From assembly GCA_020048595.1 (NCBI GenBank), contig JAIFMH010000220.1:1-17198 (forward strand): DNA of 17,198 bases, in the 5' to 3' direction. The notes beneath the pieces are model-generated. The model saw only the letters and a list, made by a program, of their open reading frames with translations. It had not been told where the DNA came from and did no database searches. This document shows, piece after piece, positions 1-7,253 of this stretch. The translations under genes were made by a program, and so were the position numbers. Every line of letters begins with the position of its first letter. The first letter of the stretch is position 1. This DNA is from Bacteroidota bacterium (lineage in GTDB: Bacteria; Bacteroidota; Bacteroidia; Bacteroidales; UBA4417).

Positions 1-2338
1 AAATCCATGTTCCTGCAATTAAACCGCTTACCGAAGCGGTACCATCACCTGTAGGATTACCTGGTGTCCAGTTATAGGTATAAGCAGTTGTTCCTCCGCT
101 TACTGAAACGCTTGCGGCTCCATTGCTTCCTGCATTGCACGAAACATTAGTTTGTGAAGCTGCAGAAGCTACTAAAGCTGATGGTTGTGTTATAGTAAAT
201 GATTTGGTTAAGGTACAGCCGTTGGCATCGGTTATGGTACAGGTATAAGCGCCTGCAGTTCTGCCTGTTGTTGTAGCTGCTGTTCCGCCACTTGGTGACC
301 AGGAATACGTATAGGATGCTGTTCCGCCTGAGGCAACCACGGTTGCAGTGCCATTAGCTCCGCCATTGCAACTTACATTTGTTTGTGATTGGGTAGCTGC
401 TAATGCTGTTGGCTGTGTAATGGTATAGGATGCTGTTGTTGTTGCACTAACGGCATCAGTCACGGTTACAGTATATGTTCCGGCAGCTAAACCAGTTGCT
501 GTTGAAGCTGTCCCACCGCTTGGCGACCATGCGTAGGTATAGGATGATGCGTATGAGATTGTAACTAAACCATCACCTGATCTTAATCCAGCTGTGGTTG
601 TACCACCCGTAACGCCACCAATGTATGATGAGCCACCGCCACCGGCACCTCCATAGCCAGATCCGCCATTTTCGGCACCAGCGCCACCGCCACCATAGTA
701 ACCACCGCCACCTCCACCTGCATAACCAGTACCAGCTCCAAATCCGCCATTTCCCCCAACCCCAATTGATCCTGCATATCCATTAAGTGAACCACCGGCT
801 CCACCGGCTACCTGAGTGCCACCACCACCTCCTGTTCCATAAGAAGGATAAGTACCACCATTAATTCCTGTTAATCCACCTCCTGCACCACCATTGGTTA
901 GATAGAAACCGCAGCCACCACCACCACCAGCAACAATTACTCTATTTGAATAACCAGTTCCTCCTACACGCACATCAGAGGCCCCTCCACCAGATGCAGC
1001 GCAAGAAGCTTGGCCGCCTCCATTATAACGAGTTCCGGATGTTAACGCACAAGAACCGGAATTTCCAATACCTGATTGACCTACATAAATATTTAGAATT
1101 GCTCCTGGGGTAACGGCAAGGGTACCTTTAGCATAACCACCTAAACCACCTACATTACCATTGTTTCCATCTCCACCTTTAGCTCCCCATGTTTCTAAAG
1201 TTAAACTTGTTACACCTGCAGGTACAGTAAATGTTTGTGCGCTACCGGTATAATTAAACGTTGTTGTTCCTGTAATAGCAGTCCCCCCATTAACAGCAAC
1301 CGAAAGCGCTCCGGTTGAAGCTCCATTGCACAAAATACTTGCTGTTTGAGTGATTGTTGCTGAATAAAGATTGGTTATAATAACCTTGCCATTTCCGTAA
1401 TTATTCCCGGCTACATTAACCGGACTTGCTCCGGAGTTATAGGAACCACCGCCACCACCGCCATTACGACCGTCTGAGTTTCCTGTTCCTGAATTATAGC
1501 TATATTGACCACTTCCTCCTGCAGAATAGCCACCGCCGCCGCCGCCTGCATGACTATCATCAGCACATAAACCACCACCACCGAATCCTCCATATCCTAA
1601 ATAAGAAGCGCTTGTTTGACCAGTAAAATTAAGAGATCCAAACATGGAAGTCCACCCTTTTGCAGGAAGCGTTCCCTGTGTACCGTTTCCACCTGCAGTA
1701 CCATAATTAGCAACACCAGAATTTGATGATAATCCATTGTTACTGGTAGCACCACCTTTTCCTTTACAATAATTTAAGGAATTTGGTAACGTAGCAGGGG
1801 AAATATTTATAATAGAACCGCCACCGCCACCGCCGGCAGCAATCAGAGGTGTAGTTTGTCCGTTGATCCAAACAAATGAACCGCCACCGCCAAGTCCGCC
1901 GCCATTTGCTGAATTACCCCCTGTGTTCTCTGTTCCTTGTTGTCCTACAACAATTTTTATTACTTGCCCGGCAGTTAATGAAAACTCTCCTTTAATAGTA
2001 GCTCCGGCTCCCCGGTATGAATCATCTGTTGTAGAAGTTTTACCTCCTTGTCCACCCATTGCCTGAATTGAGTACAGGCCAGTAGAAGGCACCGTCCACT
2101 CCTGTATACCTTGCGTGCCGATTGTTACTTTTCCGGCAAGCGTTGTTGCTGTATACGCAGTATTTACCTGCGTTTGCGTCGGACCAGTTTGTCCGGTTGC
2201 AGCCGCATTGGTAAAGGTGTAAACTGTTTGTGAAATCGACAATAACGGAAATAGCAAAGCTAACATCGTTAATCCGGTTAATTTTTTTAGCGAATTCCAG
2301 AGATTTGAAAGTTGCCAAAGAGTCAGTTTTTCATTCAT
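1..2338 (-). CDS. Large secreted glycine-rich / SprB-repeat surface protein, 5' part only
   Basis: The gene starts at the ATG at 2338-2336 and stays open to base 1, so at least 779 codons are present and the C-terminus lies outside the window. I translated most of this frame by hand and saw no stop. Residues 1-37 look like a signal peptide with a hydrophobic core (LTMLALLFPLL) ending in SISQ. A first glycine-rich domain follows (WTVPSTGLYSI near its start, GNGKVIITNLY at its end). A second glycine-rich domain (FTVPAGVTSL, GGGASDVRVGG, RVIVAGGGGG, GDGLVTISYA) spans about 1276-545. It is followed by SprB-type repeats with a 77-residue period, marked by CNGG, SYTYSWSPSGGT, GTYTVTVTDA and TITQP. 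SprB repeats occur in Bacteroidota surface adhesins, which are often exported by the type IX system. The sorting domain that would prove this is not in the window. The role is inferred to be cell-surface adhesion or matrix. Confidence 0.85.
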   Translation of the reverse strand, partial: MNEKLTLWQLSNLWNSLKKLTGLTMLALLFPLLSISQTVYTFTNAAATGQTGPTQTQVNTAYTATTLAGKVTIGTQGIQEWTVPSTGLYSIQAMGGQGGKTSTTDDSYRGAGATIKGEFSLTAGQVIKIVVGQQGTENTGGNSANGGGLGGGGSFVWINGQTTPLIAAGGGGGGSIINISPATLPNSLNYCKGKGGATSNNGLSSNSGVANYGTAGGNGTQGTLPAKGWTSMFGSLNFTGQTSASYLGYGGFGGGGLCADDSHAGGGGGGYSAGGSGQYSYNSGTGNSDGRNGGGGGGSYNSGASPVNVAGNNYGNGKVIITNLYSATITQTASILCNGASTGALSVAVNGGTAITGTTTFNYTGSAQTFTVPAGVTSLTLETWGAKGGDGNNGNVGGLGGYAKGTLAVTPGAILNIYVGQSGIGNSGSCALTSGTRYNGGGQASCAASGGGASDVRVGGTGYSNRVIVAGGGGGCGFYLTNGGAGGGLTGINGGTYPSYGTGGGGGTQVAGGAGGSLNGYAGSIGVGGNGGFGAGTGYAGGGGGGYYGGGGAGAENGGSGYGGAGGGGSSYIGGVTGGTTTAGLRSGDGLVTISYASSYTYAWSPSGGTASTATGLAAGTYTVTVTDAVSATTTASYTITQPTALAATQSQTNVSCNGGANGTATVVASGGTASYTYSWSPSGGTAATTTGRTAGAYTCTITDANGCTLTKSFTITQPSALVASAASQTNVSCNAGSNGAASVSVSGGTTAYTYNWTPGNPTGDGTASVSGLIAGTWI

Positions 2339-2489
2339 ACTTTTTCATTTACTGTTAATGCCGATTGTTTGTTTTGCAATATTGGTTAGTTAATACTAAA
2401 TTTAATAGCAATGGTATGCTATTGTAATTATATTTTACATTTACAGGGATTGTAATCTGTGTTTGTGATCTGCTATGCTAAATTACTAT

Positions 2490-2508
2490 ATATCAAACTG
2501 TTTGATAT
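2490..2508. repeat. Hyphenated perfect palindrome
   Basis: The arms ATATCAAA and TTTGATAT are perfectly complementary around a 3-base centre (CTG). It lies about 155 bases upstream of the adhesin start. It could be an operator or a small hairpin. No U-tract follows, so it is not an obvious terminator. Confidence 0.5.
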
Positions 2509-2656
2509 TATCTTGGATTTATTTATTTGATGATTATAGATACAAATAGCTGATAATCAGTATATGTGTATTATATAAATCGTAAAAATAATATTATGAA
2601 TAGTAATATATATTTACACATATGGTTTAAATGCACAGTTGTTTTTAGATTATCTC

Positions 2657-2668
2657 CCGGAATTCCGG
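2657..2668. repeat. 12-base perfect palindrome CCGGAATTCCGG
   Basis: A self-complementary 12-mer, unusually GC-rich for this AT-rich gap, lying ten bases before another inverted repeat. Its function is unknown. Confidence 0.4.
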
Positions 2669-2678
2669 AATAATTTTA

Positions 2679-2696
2679 AAACAAGTAAACTTGTTT
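2679..2696. repeat. Inverted repeat AAACAAGT-AA-ACTTGTTT
   Basis: Two perfect 8-base arms are separated by only two bases. This shape fits a dimeric repressor site better than an RNA hairpin, because a 2-base loop is too tight. No regulator can be named from the sequence alone. Confidence 0.45.
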
Positions 2697-2858
2697 ACCT
2701 TATGGATTCGAATAATAAAGTATAGTTATGTCAAAGAATTGACTGTGTATTGGATATTTCTTCCAAAATACAGGTAATAAATAAATGCCGTTTAGTTAAC
2801 AGAAAATGTTGAAGCTTTAACCGCAGAGCGATGCAGTGAACCTGCCAAACTGAACTCC

Positions 2859-2916
2859 AAAGTTTTACGCAGAGTTGCGCAAAGATGAGCAACAATAATA
2901 GACTCTGCGAAACTTT
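2859..2916. repeat. Imperfect inverted repeat resembling a Bacteroidota interspersed element
   Basis: AAAGTTTTACGCAGAGTT (2859-2876) is answered in reverse complement by GACTCTGCGAAACTTT (2901-2916). The surrounding 2820-2940 region is full of related words (CGCAGAG, TTGCGCAAAG, AAACTTTGCAG). This looks like a decayed copy of a small palindromic interspersed repeat. I recall similar words from intergenic DNA of other Bacteroidota, but this cannot be verified here. Confidence 0.4.
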
Positions 2917-3270
2917 ACGCTCGTTTAGTAAACTTTGCAGTATATTAATTTTCGATTCAAAATCCTTAATTATATGACATTGGATAATAATTTTAAAAAA
3001 AAGTAAATGTTAAATGAACCTGCTTCCTATGAATATTCGTGCCGACGCCAATATTCTGTGTTTTGTAATTCTATTTTATCTTTCAGAAATAAAATTGAAT
3101 ATGTATAACTTGATTTTATAAAATTGAATATGATAATTTCTTTTGTCTGGTTTTCTTACGTTTGTTTTGATTGAATTACAAACAATTGATTAATATTGTA
3201 AGATGATTATTCTGCATATTCTGAACAGGCCTACAACTGTTTTTAATTGCTTTTGGATAAAATACAATCG

Positions 3271-3290
3271 TATGTGACCAATATCACGTA
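3271..3290. promoter_or_regulatory. CRP/FNR-family-like operator
   Basis: The dyad TA-T-GTGA-N6-TCAC-G-TA has the TGTGA-N6-TCACA layout used by CRP/FNR-family regulators. Its centre (about 3280.5) lies roughly 41-43 bases before the transcription start predicted from the -7 box at 3310-3317, which is where a class II activator binds. Both the site and the identity of the regulator are inference. Confidence 0.4.
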
Positions 3291-3309
3291 TTCTTTTGCA
3301 TAAGGATCA

Positions 3310-3317
3310 TAATTTTG
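3310..3317 (+). promoter_or_regulatory. Bacteroidota-type -7 box for the DUF2892 gene
   Basis: TAATTTTG matches the Bacteroidota sigma-factor -7 consensus TAnnTTTG. It lies 38 bases before the ATG. A well-spaced -33 TTTG box is absent: the nearest, at 3295-3298, is only 11 bases away. This would fit an activator-dependent promoter using the palindrome just upstream. Confidence 0.4.
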
Positions 3318-3355
3318 CATTTATAAACTCATTATTAACCTAAACCATTCATAGT

Positions 3356-3562
3356 ATGAAACCAAACATGGGAACAACCGACAAGATTATACGCATAGCG
3401 CTTGCAGCGCTTGTAGCGATTCTTTATTTCACTAATGTAATTTCCGGAACATTAGGAATTGTATTACTTGTTCTGGCAGGAGTATTTGTACTTACAAGCC
3501 TTATCAGCTTTTGCCCGCTTTACCCACTTGTAGGAATGAATACCAGCAAGAAAAAAGAATAG
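3356..3562 (+). CDS. DUF2892 / YgaP-type small inner-membrane protein
   Basis: This 68-residue protein has two predicted membrane helices (about 11-28 and 31-52) joined by a tight turn (NVISGTLG). It ends with the FCPLYPLVGMNT segment typical of the DUF2892 family (YgaP-like transmembrane domain) and a short lysine-rich tail. In other proteins this domain is often fused or linked to rhodanese sulfurtransferase domains; here it stands alone. Its biochemical role is not established. The gene forms its own transcription unit, with a CRP/FNR-like site and -7 box upstream and an intrinsic terminator downstream. This suggests redox or nitrosative control, but that is inference. The start at 3356 is favoured because residues 1-10 match the usual short polar N-terminus before helix 1. 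Confidence 0.85.
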   Translation: MKPNMGTTDKIIRIALAALVAILYFTNVISGTLGIVLLVLAGVFVLTSLISFCPLYPLVGMNTSKKKE

Positions 3563-3577
3563 TAAATTGATTTTGTC

Positions 3578-3620
3578 AAAAAAAAAGAGGCTTCACATTT
3601 TTTGTGACAGCCTTTTTTTT
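3578..3620. terminator. Bidirectional intrinsic terminator
   Basis: A stem of AGGCTTCAC (3588-3596) pairs with GTGA-c-AGCCT (3604-3613), with one bulged C and a 7-base loop. An eight-T run follows on the right (3613-3620) and a nine-A run precedes on the left (3578-3586). It can therefore stop the rightward DUF2892 transcript, 25 bases after its stop codon, and also the leftward porin transcript. Confidence 0.8.
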
Positions 3621-3658
3621 CTGTTATTCAGTTATAAATTGACTTATGAATTGACTTT

Positions 3659-4830
3659 TTAGAAAAAATATCCAGCTGAGATACTTATCCTTGTATTGGA
3701 AACTGGAATTGCATCAATCACCTTATAATTTGCATCATTTCTCCCATATGCTGCTGTAGTTATCTCAAATTCAGTAGCAAGCAGAAGTTTTCCGTTTATA
3801 TAACTTAACATCGGAGCCAGGCGATAGACATAGGCGATATCAGCATCCCGGGCATAAACTGCACCCGTTATAGCATCATGTGAACCTATCCCTTTGGTAT
3901 AGCCGGCAAATAGTGATCCCTGCCAGGTTTTACCGGTTGTCTGTAAATTTATCCAGCCGGAAAGATAGTTCAGTGGAGAGTATTCGTGCTGATTAGTTAA
4001 AGGATCAATATGGGTAATTCCATAACCACCCAAAAGCAGATGGTCGTTAAGTCCTTGCCCGTAAATCCATTGCATTTTAACTACAAGTGGTTTTGTTTTA
4101 GCCATAACAAATGCAGTATATGAGATGCAGTTTACGGCAGCATTTGTTGCATATAAACTATCTGTAACTAACCTTGGGTGAATGTGCTTATAATCAAATC
4201 CGGCTCCAGCAAATAAATGGCTTCCAACATACTGAACTTGTGCATGCAGATTTGGAATTGCACTGTTTCGTAAATATACAGACGAAGTACCTGCAGGTCC
4301 GCTGTTCATATAATCGCGCTGTGACGTAATTGCCAGAACAGCATTGATCTTTCCTTTTGATGCATCAATACGTACCTGTGGTTGCCGGCTAAAAGGATGA
4401 AAGGGTGCTCCTGTATTGAGTGAAAGCACATTCGGGATCATTTCCGGGATGTTTAAAGGATGCCAGTATTGTCCGGCTGTTATACTTGTGTGACTCCATT
4501 TTAACTTCAAATAGCTAAAGTTTTGGCGCCCCAAATATCCGGGCCGGTAGCTTTTACGGTTAGTCTGGCTGTCATGGCATATTGGTTAAAGCTGCCATGT
4601 GCATTTATATCTTCTCCGTTTTTATCCAAATACACATTTTTAGGATATAATAACAGATAACCTTCTCTTGCTTCAACAATCTGGCGGGTATCGTACATGG
4701 CTTCTGCTTTCACAAAACCACTCCATGTTAATGTTGGCTTATCAGGATTTACAGCAGGTTTTATGTCCTGTGAGAATGCTGTAAAATGATTAATAATCAG
4801 AAGTAAACAGGTCGTAAATGCAATTTTCAT
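3659..4830 (-). pseudogene. Outer-membrane porin (Bacteroidota DcaP-like family), disrupted
   Basis: Two overlapping reading frames belong to one protein. The first (4830 to 4507, 107 residues) has a signal peptide ending in AFSQ, then LTWSGFVKAEAMYDTRQ and EGYLLLYPKN, and stops shortly after TGPDIWGAKT. The second (about 4534 to 3659) resumes in another frame with SYLKLKWSHTSITAGQYWHPL, continues through NTGAPFHPFSRQPQVR and SSVYLRNSAIPNLH, and ends in a C-terminal aromatic (GYFF) typical of beta-barrels. From memory of the family, about 25 residues normally lie between GAKT and the LKLxW strand (SG-IEG-FFG...R-RHA). They are absent here, so this looks like an internal deletion plus frame change rather than a one-base error. 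The second frame has only a TTG start. Probably non-functional. Confidence 0.7.
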
Positions 4831-5064
4831 TATTAATCAATTAATGTTATAATGTTTATAATCAACAAGATGCATGAATTAAATTCTCTGATTTACATAT
4901 TGCTGAAAAGCCGGCAAATGTATGGAAATTAGTGTCTAAGAATGATTATAAATAACATATATATATCGGATTATAGCCGGTTTGCAATTCGGTATTGAAT
5001 AACCATCACCAACAATAAAATGATTTGAAATAAGAAAATTTAGAAATCTGTTCTTTTTGATTTT

Positions 5065-5847
5065 TTAAAAAGCATATCCTAAACTGAGGTACGGACCTTC
5101 CGGTGTTCCGATTCCGGTTCTGAAAACAAATCTTTTATCAGGACTTTGTCTTCTGTAACCGGCATTTAAAACTATTGTAAAATAATGAGGCCCATAGCTG
5201 TGCGGTTCATTTATATATGTGGCTCCTATATTCATCTCGAATTTATTCTTCCCTTTGCCAGTAAGATTATTAAATGTAGCAAGTGCAATTTTACCATGAC
5301 TATCAATTATCCCGTACCCAATCCTTATGCTCCATGTTTTTTTTGCGTTTTGACTTATTGATAAAATTCTTTCATAGTTCAGTGTGTAAGTATAGTGAGA
5401 CACTGAAAAACTTCCATTTGCATAAGCGATGTTTCTGTTCGATTGATTTATAGGAAGAAAATCCGGACTTATTATATATGATGTGCCATGTTTAAAGGTA
5501 ACATCTTTTTTGTTTACCGATAGCAGTCTGTAATCAATAACCTGATTTCTATCGTATTGCGTGTGTATCCATTTTTTATTATAGCGCATTTTAAAGTATA
5601 TGGTATTCTCCGAAATACTATCAATATAACAAGCAATAGAATCATTTTTATCGGTAACTATCAGGTCATAATCTTGTGAAAATACGTTACTGGCAAGAGC
5701 AAGCAGAAAAATAATAAGTATCACCCATTTTTCGGGGATTCCTTTATGCTGTTTGAAGATTCTGCTTTTTTCTTTAAAATGCCTTACTGGTTCTATCTCA
5801 GAATTTCCCTGGCCATATTCACTATAGTTTATTGTAAAAATTTTCAT
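5065..5847 (-). CDS. Putative outer-membrane beta-barrel protein
   Basis: This 260-residue protein has an internal hydrophobic segment (residues about 42-55, VILIIFLLALASNVFSQ), best read as a signal peptide cleaved after FSQ. The mature part begins with DYDLIVTDKNDSIACYIDSI, a small domain common at the start of Bacteroidota surface proteins of unknown function (a D-I-C-I pattern followed by VIDYRLL). The remainder alternates polar and apolar residues and ends GPYLSLGYAF, with the C-terminal Phe expected of an outer-membrane barrel. About 40 polar residues precede the signal segment, which is unusual. No ATG lies nearer, so the true start may be a GTG or TTG, or the 5' end may be altered. 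I cannot name the gene. It lies between the porin remnant and the phosphatase gene with 150-234 base gaps, so it is probably a separate unit. Confidence 0.65.
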   Translation of the reverse strand: MKIFTINYSEYGQGNSEIEPVRHFKEKSRIFKQHKGIPEKWVILIIFLLALASNVFSQDYDLIVTDKNDSIACYIDSISENTIYFKMRYNKKWIHTQYDRNQVIDYRLLSVNKKDVTFKHGTSYIISPDFLPINQSNRNIAYANGSFSVSHYTYTLNYERILSISQNAKKTWSIRIGYGIIDSHGKIALATFNNLTGKGKNKFEMNIGATYINEPHSYGPHYFTIVLNAGYRRQSPDKRFVFRTGIGTPEGPYLSLGYAF

Positions 5848-5998
5848 GTATTGTAAAATTTAGTAATTGGTTCTTATCTTCCAGTGTTATAAAGGCTGTA
5901 ACCATTCATGAACAATCACCTACAACATTTATCCATTACACTCTATTATTCAATTCAAGAACCAAAATCTAATTTTACAATTCAGATACATGTAATTA

Positions 5999-7186
5999 TT
6001 ATATATATCTGATTTTTACTTCTTTAAGAAATTTTTCTTCCAGTGTTCTTCTTATCCGTTTCACTACAGTACGCCTTATTTCGAGGTCAATAGGCAGATT
6101 TGGATCCTGGTGTGCAATATTGATGCGGGTTCCGATAATAAAATGAATTTCATCGCTGTCGAGAAGCAGACGTACAATCTGGTCGGCAGGTCCTTTCCCC
6201 AGCTTTAGCCTGGGAGAATATTTTTTTAAAAGATCAGAAACTTTTCCAAGTGTCAGAATTCCTTCGGTTACCAAATCGATTCCTTCCATAAACGAAATCG
6301 GAGGCAAGTCAGGATCATCGAATTCAAAGCTGTCAACAATAGGCAGTTCCAATTGTCGTGAAACTATATCACCTGTAGTGGCACCACAAATGATCTTTTT
6401 TCCGACGAAATCTTTGACAGCTTCGCCCAGAGATACATCATTCACTTCTTCATAAGGAGGGCCGGTGCATAAAAGTAGTTTTCGTGGCTCGCGAAAATAA
6501 ATTACGGCACAGGAAGTATCGTCTTTTGGATGGTAATTATCATTAATATTTGCCATATTAACTACTTTAGCAGCCAGTTGGGTTGCTGAAATTGTTAAGT
6601 CAGCACTAACAAGTTGATGTACATACTGTTCGAGATTCTCGATACCCCAGCCAAACGGAAATTTCGGACTTCCCATTCCTGATTGTGGAACCCCGTCGGA
6701 ACAGATGATTATTCTGTCTTCTTTCTGATGGTTAAAAGAGCAGGTGCGAAGTTCTTTGCCTGCATTCTTTTCCGAATCAAGTGTTATATATTTCCAACCC
6801 GGATCAATCTGTGTATTTCCTCGGAGGACTATGGTTTGTGGATTGTCATATTCAAGTATGCGGGTTTCTCCGTCAATATCAATATCAACAATAGTAAATG
6901 TAGAATAGCTCATCTGACGTTCACTGCATACTGGCAGGGTATTCATTATAATCTCGGCAATTTTACGGACATCTTTATGCTCTTCAGCAAATTTTAGTGC
7001 CATTGTAGCAGTAAGCGTTGATAGCATGCTGGCTTTCACACCGTGTCCCATTCCGTCCGAAAGTACAGCAATTATCCTGTTTTCCTCATAAATCCTTTGT
7101 GAAAGAAACTTGTCGCCACATATCCGTTCCAGATCGTGATTTTTCTGCACGGTATTCACTTCTACATAAAATTGTCCTTCACTCAT
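5999..7186 (-). CDS. SpoIIE-family PP2C serine/threonine phosphatase linked to sensory hydrogenase
   Basis: This 395-residue soluble protein has an N-terminal SpoIIE/PP2C phosphatase domain (about 5-230). The metal-binding acids are all present: D25 in CGDKF, D44-G45 in LSDGMGHG, D164-G165 in CSDGVPQ, and D222-D223 in KDDTSCAVIY. The phosphatase should therefore be active, removing phosphate from Ser/Thr of a partner such as an anti-sigma antagonist or another switch protein. Residues about 235-395 form a second domain I do not recognise by name (LLLCTGPPYEEV, KKIICGATTGDIVSRQL), ending in a basic helix. The gene follows the PAS-containing H-cluster protein by 67 bases on the same strand and is almost certainly co-transcribed. 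This is the arrangement known for phosphatase-linked (group C3) sensory [FeFe] hydrogenases. No HATPase anti-sigma kinase or STAS partner is encoded nearby, so its target is unknown. Confidence 0.88.
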   Translation of the reverse strand: MSEGQFYVEVNTVQKNHDLERICGDKFLSQRIYEENRIIAVLSDGMGHGVKASMLSTLTATMALKFAEEHKDVRKIAEIIMNTLPVCSERQMSYSTFTIVDIDIDGETRILEYDNPQTIVLRGNTQIDPGWKYITLDSEKNAGKELRTCSFNHQKEDRIIICSDGVPQSGMGSPKFPFGWGIENLEQYVHQLVSADLTISATQLAAKVVNMANINDNYHPKDDTSCAVIYFREPRKLLLCTGPPYEEVNDVSLGEAVKDFVGKKIICGATTGDIVSRQLELPIVDSFEFDDPDLPPISFMEGIDLVTEGILTLGKVSDLLKKYSPRLKLGKGPADQIVRLLLDSDEIHFIIGTRINIAHQDPNLPIDLEIRRTVVKRIRRTLEEKFLKEVKIRYI

Positions 7187-7253
7187 CTTTATAATTTACA
7201 GGTTTTTTAGTTTATCAACATTTTTAAACCGGTAACCAGAAGCTCTTACTTAC

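Larger units (their letters stand above)
2339..3355. other. 1 kb AT-rich intergenic region with several inverted repeats
   Basis: I see no credible gene here on either strand. The stretch separates two divergently transcribed genes and should hold the promoter of the leftward adhesin, although I could not find a convincing TAnnTTTG box for it. It contains three compact palindromes (2490-2508, 2657-2668, 2679-2696), a longer imperfect inverted repeat (2859-2916), and a 15-base direct repeat (ATAAAATTGAATATG at 3089-3103 and 3118-3132). The right end carries the regulatory elements of the DUF2892 gene. Confidence 0.6.

Noticed and set aside
583..1593. Simple-repeat or microsatellite tract (GCCACCGCC-type runs)
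   Set aside because: The runs are in frame and encode the glycine-rich domains; their imperfect codon use shows protein-level rather than DNA-level repetition.
2040..2318. 92-codon minus-strand frame at the adhesin start
   Set aside because: It is a shifted frame of the long adhesin gene, whose true frame starts at 2338 with a clear signal peptide and stays open to the window edge.
3659..4534. 291-codon frame taken as an independent gene
   Set aside because: It lacks a signal peptide and an ATG start, and continues the protein family begun by the 107-codon frame just upstream, so it is the 3' part of a broken gene.
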